From positions 1 through 16,972 of the forward strand of contig JBCDCZ010000074.1 of NCBI GenBank assembly GCA_039180865.1: a stretch of 16,972 nt of DNA, read 5' to 3'. Shown here piece after piece: positions 7,838 to 15,681 of this stretch; within the stretch, counting starts at the first letter, position 1; each line of letters opens with the position of its first letter. A program made the position numbers and the translations under genes. The DNA comes from JBCDCU01 sp039180865. Lineage in GTDB: Bacteria; Pseudomonadota; Alphaproteobacteria; Rhizobiales; JACESI01. Below the pieces are notes generated by a model that worked only from the letters and a program-made list of their open reading frames with translations, searched no databases and was not told the origin of the DNA.

Positions 7838-8878
7838 TTAATCGTGAATTTCAAAGAGCTTATCGGCGGTGAGGAGCCCGCTTTGGGCGTCGGTAAAGCC
7901 AACCACCGAACCGGCATTGCGGCTTGCAGCGGAAAGCGCCTCTGCCGCCGCCAGACCTCCGGCAAGGGCGCCAGACAACGTTGCGGCAAACGCATCGCCT
8001 GCACCGGTCGTCCCAATGACTTCGACGGGTTCAGCAGGTACGTGCGAGAGGTCCCCGGCAACACTCAAATAGGCGCCTTTGCCTCCGTCGGTCATTCCGA
8101 CATAGCGCGGTCCAAGCCCGTGCAGGCGCGCCATATATTCGCTCACCGACAACTGGAAACCTTCAATTGATAGCACCGGTTCGCCGTTTTGGGACGGCGC
8201 GTGTGGCCGCCCGGTCCATCCGGTACGTTCCACCAGCTTCGGCACCAAGGCCCGTGCTTCTGCAATGTTGGAAATAACGAGATCGGTGAATTTCAAACTG
8301 TCGAAAAAGGGGTTTGTCTTTCGGGTCAGTTGCCGAATACCCGGATTGGCCGCAACGAAAGCTCCTGCGGACTTTGCTTTCTCTGCGATTGCCGGGAAGA
8401 GATCCGCAGACGCATTCGACAAGTTCGAGATGAAGACAAGGCCCGCGCCTTCAAACGGATCCGGCTCGAGATCATCAATGCTCAAGAATCCATTCGCGCC
8501 GCGGTGGGTAAAGATCGCAGCGTTCCGATCGTGCGATGCGATCAGAAGAGAGACGGCGGTCGATTCATGTTCATGGACCTTGATATGGTCGGTCGAGATC
8601 GATTCTTCTCTCAGCCGTTCGCGCACTTTTTCAGCGTTTACATCTGCGCCGACCTTAACAAGGGTCGCGACATCAAATCCCTGACGGCTTAAAGTGACCG
8701 CGGCATTCACCGCACCACCGCCGACATGCGTGGTCACGGATTGTGCATCAACCTTGCGACCTGGCTCCATCAACAGAAAAGACGTCGTCTGATTGTGAAG
8801 CGTCATCCGCTCAATGTCGTCGTCAGCAATGTTTGCGATAATATCGAGGGTGGCGGACCCCACCGTGACAACCTTCAC
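7838..8878 (-). CDS. PfkB-family (ribokinase-like) sugar/nucleoside kinase
   Basis: This is an ATP-dependent kinase of the ribokinase fold acting on a small hydroxylated substrate that cannot be named from sequence. With 346 residues from the GTG at 8878, the N-terminus reads KVVTVGSATLDII. The family's glycine motif GGGAVNAAVTLSRQG (about 53-67) and the C-terminal signature GTTGAGDAFAATLSG (about 289-303) are present, with D295 as the expected catalytic base. I prefer this GTG because AAGGAAG sits five bases before it and the family's first strand starts there; an upstream GTG at 8893 would add five residues but has a badly spaced ribosome site. The gene lies between the CoA-lyase gene and soeA in the same operon. 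Neither sulfite oxidation nor the proposed CoA pathway has a known phosphorylation step, so its role here is open. Confidence 0.85.
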   Translation of the reverse strand: MKVVTVGSATLDIIANIADDDIERMTLHNQTTSFLLMEPGRKVDAQSVTTHVGGGAVNAAVTLSRQGFDVATLVKVGADVNAEKVRERLREESISTDHIKVHEHESTAVSLLIASHDRNAAIFTHRGANGFLSIDDLEPDPFEGAGLVFISNLSNASADLFPAIAEKAKSAGAFVAANPGIRQLTRKTNPFFDSLKFTDLVISNIAEARALVPKLVERTGWTGRPHAPSQNGEPVLSIEGFQLSVSEYMARLHGLGPRYVGMTDGGKGAYLSVAGDLSHVPAEPVEVIGTTGAGDAFAATLSGALAGGLAAAEALSAASRNAGSVVGFTDAQSGLLTADKLFEIHD

Positions 8879-8947
8879 GAGCGCTTCCTTCACAAACCTT
8901 TGGACTGGACGGAAGTTTAGAGGCGGGATGGTGGCAATGACCAGCTG

Positions 8948-9745
8948 TTATTTTGCATCGCGAAAGATCTGTTGCGCCCGCACTATGACCGGTCGGTCAA
9001 CCATTTCACCATCGACCTGAATGGCATCGCCGTCATTGTCCTGAAGGGCTTCCAAAACCTTTTTAGCCCAAGCGACTTCCTGTTCAGTCGGTCTGAAACC
9101 ACGCCGCGCCGATGCAATCTGCGCCGGATGAATGAGGAGCTTTCCGGAAAAACCGAGACTCTTTGCATATGCGGCATCGCTCTCGACAGCGGCTTCGTCG
9201 TTAAACGTCGCCGTAACACCATCAATCGGCGCGGCGCACTCGGCGAGTCTCGATGCAAAGATCAGCTCCATACGTGCCATGAGAAGGGCTTCCCGGCTTT
9301 CCGAAGAACCGAGGTCGGCCGCATAATCTATGCTTCCGAAGGCAAGGCGACACACCTTGTCATGCGCGGCCAATTCGCGCGCATAAGCGACGCCGAGGGT
9401 GCTCTCGACGAGAGCGATCACCGGATGTTCGATGGCTTTGAAGGCGGCCGGATCTTCCGATTTCGGGACCATGATTGCCGCAACCTCTAAATCGCGAAGC
9501 GCTTCGATGTCTTTTTGAAAATGCTCGCTTCCCGGTGCATTTACGCGGATAACGCAAGGCTTACGGAAAATGCGATGTTCAAACGCAATCGCGCGCGCGG
9601 TGTCTTTGTCAAACTCAGCAACGGCATCCTCAAGATCAATGATTACCGCGTCGGCATCACCCCGGTCGGCTTTTTCAAAGAGGCTTGGCCGGTTTCCGGG
9701 AACAAACAGAAAAAGGCGCGCCTCTTCGATCGGCTCGGTCACCAC
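8948..9745 (-). CDS. CitE-like (HpcH/HpaI-superfamily) hydroxyacyl-CoA lyase
   Basis: This 265-residue lyase probably cleaves a beta-hydroxyacyl-CoA such as citramalyl-CoA or malyl-CoA to acetyl-CoA plus pyruvate or glyoxylate. Family marks are LFLFVPGNRP (11-20), AVIIDLEDAV (33-42), R67 in VIRVNAPGS, E114 in ALVEST and D140 in AFGSIDYAADLG, the last two as Mg2+ ligands, then SGKLLIHPAQI (200-210). The enzyme has normal length and all these residues, so it should be active. It starts with GTG at 9745 (a second GTG follows at once) and overlaps the hydratase stop by 7 bases; GAGGG lies just upstream. It is a stand-alone CitE homologue, since no citrate lyase alpha or gamma subunit is nearby. 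The exact acyl-CoA cannot be read from the sequence. Confidence 0.85.
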   Translation of the reverse strand: MVTEPIEEARLFLFVPGNRPSLFEKADRGDADAVIIDLEDAVAEFDKDTARAIAFEHRIFRKPCVIRVNAPGSEHFQKDIEALRDLEVAAIMVPKSEDPAAFKAIEHPVIALVESTLGVAYARELAAHDKVCRLAFGSIDYAADLGSSESREALLMARMELIFASRLAECAAPIDGVTATFNDEAAVESDAAYAKSLGFSGKLLIHPAQIASARRGFRPTEQEVAWAKKVLEALQDNDGDAIQVDGEMVDRPVIVRAQQIFRDAK

Positions 9746-10596
9746 GTGGCCCTCGCTTGCATCGTGATGGTACCGTTGTCGTTTAAACAGCGAAGCTGAA
9801 ATCCGTTATCGCCATCCGCGTCAGCTTCAAGTGTTATCGCGGTCCCCGCAATCATTGGCGCAACGCCGCGGAACGAGAAAGTCATGAGCGGAGACGGCGC
9901 GTGCTTGCGGGCAAACGCTGCGAGATAGGTTGCCTGCAGGGGCCCATGCACGACGAGGCCCGGATACCCCTCAACACCGGTGACGTGAGGATGATCGTAG
10001 TGAATGCGATGGCCATTAAAGGTGATCGCGGAATATCGAAACAGACGCACCTCCGACATGAGGCCGGTTTTCATCTTATGGAGGGGTGCGGGTCTTTCTT
10101 CGGCCTCGTGTGACCGGTTGTCACCAGCAGGCTTTTGAGAAAGATCGGTCGGATCGCGGTAAACGATGGTCTGCATTTCCTCAATGCACAAAGCGCCCTT
10201 AGCGCCGATCTCATGGTTCACAGTCACAAAACAAAGCCGACCGGAGCGTCCTTCTTTCAATTTCGCATCCGCGATTGTTGAAGTCCGCGTAACACGGTCC
10301 CCGATTTTGAGCCCCGCATGAAAGTGCAGGGAACCGCCGGCCCACATGCGGTTCGGCAAAGGGACGGGTGGAAGGAATCCTCCCCTTGCCGGATGGCCGT
10401 CCACACCGAGTTCATCCATCGGCACCGCAGGTGGTGCGAGACACCAGTGCAGACCATCAGGCACTGTCCCTGTCTCCGTTGCCGCAAGGCCTGTCGTCGC
10501 CTCAAAGCGCGCCATCAACCCTTCGTTGATCGTCTCACTTGCCACATCCTTACGACCGATCCAGCTTTTCAGATGGTCCATATCGAGGTCGGTCAT
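9739..10596 (-). CDS. MaoC/FAS1-like double-hotdog acyl-CoA hydratase (mesaconyl-C4-CoA or itaconyl-CoA hydratase type)
   Basis: This 285-residue protein resembles the HTD2/FAS1-type dehydratases that include mesaconyl-C4-CoA hydratase (Meh) and itaconyl-CoA hydratase (Ich). It would add or remove water across an enoyl-CoA double bond. The N-terminal hotdog half shows GGFLPPVPLPNRMWAGG (72-88). The C-terminal half carries FNGHRIHYD (193-201) and EGYPGLVVHGPLQATYLA (209-226), the active-site region of this group. The ATG overlaps the CoA-transferase stop by four bases (ATGA), so the pair is translationally coupled. Flanked by a class III CoA-transferase and a CitE-like lyase, it gives the complete set seen in Pseudomonas itaconate breakdown and in the Chloroflexus mesaconyl-CoA steps. 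Substrate is inferred from those neighbours. Confidence 0.8.
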   Translation of the reverse strand: MTDLDMDHLKSWIGRKDVASETINEGLMARFEATTGLAATETGTVPDGLHWCLAPPAVPMDELGVDGHPARGGFLPPVPLPNRMWAGGSLHFHAGLKIGDRVTRTSTIADAKLKEGRSGRLCFVTVNHEIGAKGALCIEEMQTIVYRDPTDLSQKPAGDNRSHEAEERPAPLHKMKTGLMSEVRLFRYSAITFNGHRIHYDHPHVTGVEGYPGLVVHGPLQATYLAAFARKHAPSPLMTFSFRGVAPMIAGTAITLEADADGDNGFQLRCLNDNGTITMQARATW

Positions 10597-11711
10597 TCAG
10601 AAAACTCCTCTCGAATCCTGTCGGTGTCGGCACCGAGCTCCGGGACGCGGCGTGTTTCGAGGTTCGGGTGAAGTGCCGGTGCAGCAAGCGAAAATGCACC
10701 GCCCTCAACCTCACAGGATAACCGGCGCAATGCCGGATGACGACTTAAATCACCGACGGTTGAAAGATTGGCCCAGGCAAGGTCAGCCCCTTCCAACCGA
10801 TTGATAGCATCGCTCCTGTGAAGGTTCCGGATCACATCAGAGATTTCTTCATCGAGGGCCACACGGTTCTTGAGACGTGCGGGATTGTCATGGAAGCGCG
10901 GATCGTCCACGAGATCGGGTTTTTCCAGCACCATCTCACAAAGGCGGCGCCATTCACCGGGGTTTTGCACAACGATCACCACCTCGCCGTCAACACAAGA
11001 ATAGGGGCGGTAGGGATAGACGGAGGCATGGCCGAGCCCGAAGCGTTGTGTTTCTCTGTCTTCGTAATCGAAATGAAGAAGCGGGACATTCATCCAGTCG
11101 GCAAGCGTATCAAACATCGCCATCTCGATATGGCGTCCCTTGCCGGTAACCGACCGTTCGATCAGCGCCTCAAGGATCGCGGCGTGCGCATTCATTCCGG
11201 TTGCAATATCGGCGACTGACACGCCGACCTTGCAGGCTTCTTCCGGTGTCCCCGTTACATGGCAAACGCCACTTTCCGCCTGAACCAGAAGGTCATAGGC
11301 CCGCATTTTTGCATAAGGCGTATCCTCGCCGTAACCGACAATCGCCAGTGAGATCAAACGCTCGTTCAATGACCGTAAATCGTCCGGTCCAAGACCAAGC
11401 CTCACTGCAGCACCCGGCGCAAGGTTCTGCACGAACACGTCTGCCTTGGCGATCATGCGTTTTGTCAGCGCCAGGTCATCGGTGTCTTTGAGGTTCAGGA
11501 CGGCGCTCTGCTTGCCGCGATTGAGCCAGGCAAAGTACGCGCTCGTACCATGAACGGCCCGGTCATAATGACGGGCCGTCTCGCCCTCGGCGCGTTCGAT
11601 TTTGACAACCCGCGCCCCGGCGTCGGCGAGCCTCACCGTGCAGGTCGGCGCCGCGACAGCTTGCTCGATGGAAACGACAAGCACGCCGCTGAGCGGTTGA
11701 GCGCTGCTCAT
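10593..11711 (-). CDS. Class III (CaiB/BaiF-family) CoA-transferase
   Basis: This 372-residue enzyme transfers CoA between an acyl-CoA donor and a carboxylic acid through an aspartyl-CoA thioester. The N-terminal Rossmann part shows LSGVLVVSIEQAVAAPTCT and RLADAGARVVKIE. The catalytic Asp is D140 in the motif YDLLVQAESG. The SVADIATGMNAHAAILEALI helix and KGRHIEMAMFDTLADWM follow as in formyl- and succinyl-CoA transferases of this family. The frame is open further upstream, but the ATG at 11711 follows a near-perfect GGGAGGTGA ribosome site and begins MSSAQPLSGV, so the longer form is rejected. As the first enzyme gene after the transporter it probably activates the imported acid. Relatives with similar neighbours are itaconate and mesaconate CoA-transferases; the donor may be succinyl-CoA, but this is not readable from sequence. 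Confidence 0.87.
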   Translation of the reverse strand: MSSAQPLSGVLVVSIEQAVAAPTCTVRLADAGARVVKIERAEGETARHYDRAVHGTSAYFAWLNRGKQSAVLNLKDTDDLALTKRMIAKADVFVQNLAPGAAVRLGLGPDDLRSLNERLISLAIVGYGEDTPYAKMRAYDLLVQAESGVCHVTGTPEEACKVGVSVADIATGMNAHAAILEALIERSVTGKGRHIEMAMFDTLADWMNVPLLHFDYEDRETQRFGLGHASVYPYRPYSCVDGEVVIVVQNPGEWRRLCEMVLEKPDLVDDPRFHDNPARLKNRVALDEEISDVIRNLHRSDAINRLEGADLAWANLSTVGDLSRHPALRRLSCEVEGGAFSLAAPALHPNLETRRVPELGADTDRIREEFSE

Positions 11712-11801
11712 TGGACCGTCACCTCCCTTTCCGGTCCCGGCAAAGTTGTACCCTGCCGAATGGTGCGAAAGACCAGAACGTCCCGGCGACAAGCCTTCAA
11801 G

Positions 11802-11821
11802 CCGACGGCTCGCGCCGCCGG
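11802..11821 (-). terminator. GNRA-loop hairpin after the large permease gene
   Basis: Five bases past the stop of the large permease gene, the transcript reads CCGGCGGC-GCGA-GCCGTCGG. This is an 8-bp stem with one G-U pair, closed by a GNRA tetraloop. No T-run follows, so it is more likely a 3' mRNA-stabilising element or pause site than a full terminator. It separates transporter genes from enzyme genes inside the operon. Confidence 0.45.
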
Positions 11822-11826
11822 TTGAG

Positions 11827-14478
11827 TTAGAAGTTCAGGCCGATATCGCGGTGACCGGAGCTACAGGCGGCGACGAAAAGCGCTTGTTCCCGCGGAAGTC
11901 GGGATTGTGCACGCAGGCCGATCGTGTCTCGGGTCGCGTCCTTATACGCGACGAGGCCAGGCAGCAATTCATCCTTACCGCGTGTCCGCCATGCAACCTG
12001 CTGTTCGTAGAGTTCAAATGCTTCAGCAAGTTCCTCGTCAGCCTTTTCGCGGTCCGGACGGCGACCATCAATGGCGCGACGTCCTTTACCGAGCGCACGT
12101 CGGATTTCGCCTGCACCCTCAATATCGCGGAAAACGTCTTCCTGTTCCTTGATACGAATGCCGGCTTCTTCGCCTTCGAGTTCCGGCAGGTCACGTTGCA
12201 GACGTTCTAGGCCAGCCCGTGCGGCGACCAGTGCGTCCGTATCATTCAGAACGTCAATCACCTCGACGACTGGACGTGAGGCTGCATCAACGCCGCGACG
12301 ATAAGTATTGCGGGCAGTGATTTCTGCCTGGGCGAACTCATTGTAGGCGCTTTGAGTCGTTTCCCAATCATTCGGAATGCCGGATTTCAACTCCTCGATC
12401 TCACCGTTGAGACGCGCAATTTCCGCTTCAGCGCGATCGACCACGGCTTGGTTACCCCGCGCCCGATTGATATCGCGCTGATGATCCTTAACAATAGTCT
12501 CCCGAGCACGGACCTCGCGTTCGATCCCACGAACGAGGGTGTGAACCGGACGATAGGCTATCCCTGCTTCACCCCGTGCATCCTCGGCAGCTTTGATTGC
12601 ATCCATATTGGCAAAGCTTTCTTCAGCAGCTTCGACTGCGTCTTCGATATCGCCTCTTATCGACCGGGGGACATAGCTCAGATCAAGTGCCTTGGCAGTT
12701 GCAATTCCCTGGCGGATCTGCGGTCCGTTTTGCTGGAACTCATCATAGACGTAGTTCTCCATGCAGAATTGCAGCGTCGGGTTGAGTGGCGGCGGAGCCG
12801 TTTCCGACGTTAGCGATGCACGGGTCGGCAGGTAATTCACGAGCCAAGGATTGAAACCAACGATAACCAGCGCAAACAATTGCAGACTGATAAAGGCAAT
12901 AACGCCCTGATACATCTGGATTGTTTTGACAACTGCGGGCGCGACCCCTCGCAAATAAAAGAGCGCGAAGCCGAATGGTGGCGTCAGGAACGAAGTCTGG
13001 ATATTCAGGCCGATCATGACACCAAGCCAGACAGCAGTCACGTTGGCCGACGGGTCGGCAAGAAGGATCGGTGTAACGATCGGAACCACGACAACAGCAA
13101 TTTCGATGAAGTCGAGGAAGAAGCCGAGAACGAAAATCACCAGCATGACGATGACGAATTTCGTCCAGAAGCCACCCGGCAGGCCTTCCAGGAAGTGCTT
13201 GACGAGTTCTTCACCACCGAAGGCACGGAAAGCGGCCGTCAGCATTGCAGCACCAAGAAGAATGATGAAGACGAGCGATGTGGTTTTCGCCGTTTCAATC
13301 ATCACTTCGCGAAGGGTGTCTTCGATCTTCATTGCCCGCCAGGCCGACCAGACCAGCGAAATAATCAGCGTTCCAACAAAGATCGCGCCAAGGGTCACAC
13401 CAAGCTGATCTGACGCTGTGTCAATGTTCTTAACGTTCGTATCAAAGTTCGAAAGAACGAAGCCGATACCCGCTAGTGATATGAGTGCGAGGATTGCCGG
13501 GTAGAACGTTGTGCGATTACCCGGGAACAGTCGGTACCCCGCCATAACCAATGCACCCGCTGCACCAATCGCGCCAGCCTGGTTGACGGTCGCGATGCCG
13601 CCGATAATGGACCCAAGCACGAGGAAAATGAGCGCCAAGGGCGGGATCAGAATAAGACCAACGCGGCCCGCGAACTTTAAATCGTATTCACCCTCAAACG
13701 GAACAGCTGGCGCACGCGATGGCTTGATGAAGGCGAAGCCAAGAATAAAGAGGATGTAAAGCCCGACCAATACGAGGCCCGGTACGAGCGCTCCCAAGAA
13801 CATGTCGCCAGCTGAGGTCGAAATCACACTAAACTCAGATGGCATACTGAGTTCGCCGGTGGATGCGCGATAAAGTTCCTTACGCGCCGTATCGGCCTGA
13901 TCAACCGCGCTTGCAAGCTGGTCGGCAAGAATGATGAGAACGATAGACGGCGGAATAATCTGACCGAGCGTGCCGGACGCTGCGATCGTGCCTGTCGCTA
14001 GTGGTTTGGAATAATTGTGCTTCAGCATTGCTGGAAGCGAGATCAAGCCCATGGCAACCACTGTCGCGCCGACGATACCGGTTGTTGCTGCGAGAAGCGC
14101 ACCCACGACAACAACCGAGATCCCGAGACCACCTGGAACCGGTCCGAACAATTGAGCCATGGTGACAAGAAGGTCTTCAGCGATCTTCGATCGCTGCAGC
14201 ATGATCCCCATGAAGATGAACAGGGGGATCGCTATGAGCGTATCCCGTTCAGGCTCCCAATAGACACCTCGCAAGTTGGTAACGCCCGCGCTCAACCATT
14301 GAGTCGGCCCGTCCTGTGCAAAATAAGCGTCAGGATTTCCCGCAAAGAGGTAACCTGCGGCGGCGGCCAGTCCAATCGTGATGATCGCGGCGCCGGGCAA
14401 CGCAAAGGCGACGGGGTAACCGCTACCAAGCGCGTAGGCCATGGTGATGACGAGGATTGCGAGGAAGAGAAGTTCCAT
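11827..14478 (-). CDS. TRAP transporter large permease (DctM/FcbT3-like) with long C-terminal coiled-coil domain
   Basis: This is the transport subunit of a tripartite, ion-driven TRAP system. It has 883 residues, about twice the usual DctM length of roughly 430. Residues 1-548 are a membrane domain with family segments DTLIAIPLFIFMGIMLQRS (79-97), ATTGIVGATVVAMG (131-144), SGTLGQIIPPSIVLI (168-182) and NIQTSFLTPPFGFALFYL (492-509). Extra hydrophobic helices (about 270-380) lie between the two halves, as in the large mannitol/chloroaromatic-type permeases. Residues about 549-883 form a soluble, highly charged region with heptad-like stretches such as AEAEIARLNGEIEELKSGI and EKADEELAEAFELYEQQVA. 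A cytoplasmic location is expected but not proven. The ATG follows a weak AAGGG site 28 bases after the small permease stop. Substrate is unknown; the operon suggests an organic acid. Confidence 0.9.
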   Translation of the reverse strand: MELLFLAILVITMAYALGSGYPVAFALPGAAIITIGLAAAAGYLFAGNPDAYFAQDGPTQWLSAGVTNLRGVYWEPERDTLIAIPLFIFMGIMLQRSKIAEDLLVTMAQLFGPVPGGLGISVVVVGALLAATTGIVGATVVAMGLISLPAMLKHNYSKPLATGTIAASGTLGQIIPPSIVLIILADQLASAVDQADTARKELYRASTGELSMPSEFSVISTSAGDMFLGALVPGLVLVGLYILFILGFAFIKPSRAPAVPFEGEYDLKFAGRVGLILIPPLALIFLVLGSIIGGIATVNQAGAIGAAGALVMAGYRLFPGNRTTFYPAILALISLAGIGFVLSNFDTNVKNIDTASDQLGVTLGAIFVGTLIISLVWSAWRAMKIEDTLREVMIETAKTTSLVFIILLGAAMLTAAFRAFGGEELVKHFLEGLPGGFWTKFVIVMLVIFVLGFFLDFIEIAVVVVPIVTPILLADPSANVTAVWLGVMIGLNIQTSFLTPPFGFALFYLRGVAPAVVKTIQMYQGVIAFISLQLFALVIVGFNPWLVNYLPTRASLTSETAPPPLNPTLQFCMENYVYDEFQQNGPQIRQGIATAKALDLSYVPRSIRGDIEDAVEAAEESFANMDAIKAAEDARGEAGIAYRPVHTLVRGIEREVRARETIVKDHQRDINRARGNQAVVDRAEAEIARLNGEIEELKSGIPNDWETTQSAYNEFAQAEITARNTYRRGVDAASRPVVEVIDVLNDTDALVAARAGLERLQRDLPELEGEEAGIRIKEQEDVFRDIEGAGEIRRALGKGRRAIDGRRPDREKADEELAEAFELYEQQVAWRTRGKDELLPGLVAYKDATRDTIGLRAQSRLPREQALFVAACSSGHRDIGLNF

Positions 14479-14506
14479 AGGCCGGTGCCCTTACTTGATC
14501 TTGCGG

Positions 14507-15541
14507 CTACATCATTTCCGGGTGCGTTTCGTGGGCTCCGCCCTCGCCGCGCGTATCCGCAACGGCGCCGAAAAACTGACTGATGAACTGAACGTGCATG
14601 GTGACGGCGAAAACGCCAAGGAAGCCCGCCATGAAGTATTTGACGTAGAGACCAAACCCCGCCTGAGTGGTTTCAAAGACCAGAATCGGGCCAACAATGA
14701 CGCTCGATTTGGTCCACATCCCGAAAAGAAGGATGACCCAGCAAAGCGGGATACCCAAGAGAACCGCGCCCCATTTATTGACAGCACCCTTCGTGCGATT
14801 GCGGAAACCCGCATAGAGCAGATCGACCCGCACATGACCGTCGTCATATAGCGTATAGGCTGATGCAAACAGGAAGAGAGAGCCGTACCAGAAACGCACG
14901 AGGTCGGCCATAAAGGCTTGCTCATAAGAGAAAATAAAGCGCGAGAACACGATGATGAGTTCGGCGACTACCACGAGCAAAGCCAGCCAGTGGAACCCGA
15001 GCGTGCGGGTGAAGGCGCCAATCAGAATACCAAGAATGATGACCGGTACATGAACATAGACACCGCGGTAGGACGAACGGCCAAGGTCACCGGCCATGTC
15101 TTCGCCGAAATAGGATTCAAGCAGGCCTTCAACGCGCAGGAATGAGACCGCGGCATCGGCAAGGCCTACAAAGAAGACAACCCAGAAGGCCATTCGGACG
15201 AGCATCGCATTAAAATCTGCGACAAGATCTTCGTCGGCCCTTAGAGATCGATTGGGGGTGCGCGTGACATAGAAGATCGCCAGTGCCGCAAAGACAACAT
15301 AAAGGGCCGCCTGGGCGATCGACAAACCGATGCCACCGTCGCCATTGCCCTGCCATCCGACGAGGGGTGCCACACCCGGAAGATCAGCCCAGAATGTTAA
15401 AACGACATTGATTAAAAAGGCTGCGAGCAGGGAGAGCATAAGCCAGCCAAAGCTGCGTGCGGCGATTGCTGGTAACGGCGGGTTAACCATCTTTTCTTCG
15501 ACGGCGTCATCAGCCGTAGATGCGTGAGCCCCTCCGGACAT
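14507..15541 (-). CDS. TRAP transporter small permease (DctQ/FcbT2-like), N-terminally extended
   Basis: This small TRAP membrane subunit supports the large permease and receptor docking. With 344 residues it is nearly twice the usual DctQ (about 160-200). The DctQ core is the C-terminal half (about 185-325), with the family segment WYGSLFLFASAYTLYDDGHV followed by RVDLLYAGF. The N-terminal half adds about four more predicted helices (near 32-50, 75-93, 115-137 and 162-178) and an acidic cytoplasmic start. The ATG at 15541 has GGGGAGG at good spacing; a TTG at 15547 in the same frame sits too close to that site and is rejected. It lies 140 bases downstream of the receptor gene, beyond a strong hairpin, and 28 bases before the large permease gene. 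Confidence 0.87.
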   Translation of the reverse strand: MSGGAHASTADDAVEEKMVNPPLPAIAARSFGWLMLSLLAAFLINVVLTFWADLPGVAPLVGWQGNGDGGIGLSIAQAALYVVFAALAIFYVTRTPNRSLRADEDLVADFNAMLVRMAFWVVFFVGLADAAVSFLRVEGLLESYFGEDMAGDLGRSSYRGVYVHVPVIILGILIGAFTRTLGFHWLALLVVVAELIIVFSRFIFSYEQAFMADLVRFWYGSLFLFASAYTLYDDGHVRVDLLYAGFRNRTKGAVNKWGAVLLGIPLCWVILLFGMWTKSSVIVGPILVFETTQAGFGLYVKYFMAGFLGVFAVTMHVQFISQFFGAVADTRGEGGAHETHPEMM

Positions 15542-15614
15542 TCGCAATACCTCCCCAATTTCTGACGAAACCGTCGCGCTTCGAACCCAGACGGCAGCTA
15601 GATCATATATGAAA

Positions 15615-15642
15615 GGTGGGGCACCGTTTTTGCCGCCCCACC
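15615..15642 (-). terminator. Strong hairpin between receptor and permease genes (attenuator or mRNA stabiliser)
   Basis: On the transcribed strand GGTGGGGC and GCCCCACC make a perfect 8-bp GC-rich stem with a 12-base loop, followed by TTTCATATAT, a weak U-run. It lies in the 140-base gap between the TRAP receptor gene and the small permease gene. Partial termination or 3' protection here would give an excess of binding protein over membrane subunits, a common arrangement in binding-protein transporters. Whether it terminates cannot be told from sequence. Confidence 0.6.
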
Positions 15643-15681
15643 CCTTTGTTGACTCTTATATCAGCAGTGAGATCTGCAGAC

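Noticed and set aside
7538..8170. Open frame of 210 codons on the + strand
   Set aside because: It lies opposite the strongly supported soeA start and PfkB gene, and its translation shows no family motifs; a shadow of GC-rich coding sequence.
8948..11711. Part of a complete 3-hydroxypropionate bicycle
   Set aside because: Only three related steps are present; no carboxylases, malonyl-CoA reductase or propionyl-CoA synthase are in the window.
11712..11792. Longer N-terminus for the CoA-transferase
   Set aside because: The extra 27 residues are low-complexity and the strong GGGAGGTGA site fits only the ATG at 11711.
12880..13413. Open frame of 177 codons on the + strand, rich in Asp, Asn and His
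   Set aside because: Antisense to membrane helices of the TRAP permease; the odd composition is what complementing hydrophobic codons gives.
14017..14583. Open frame of 188 codons on the + strand
   Set aside because: Antisense to the start of the large permease and end of the small permease; highly charged translation without motifs.
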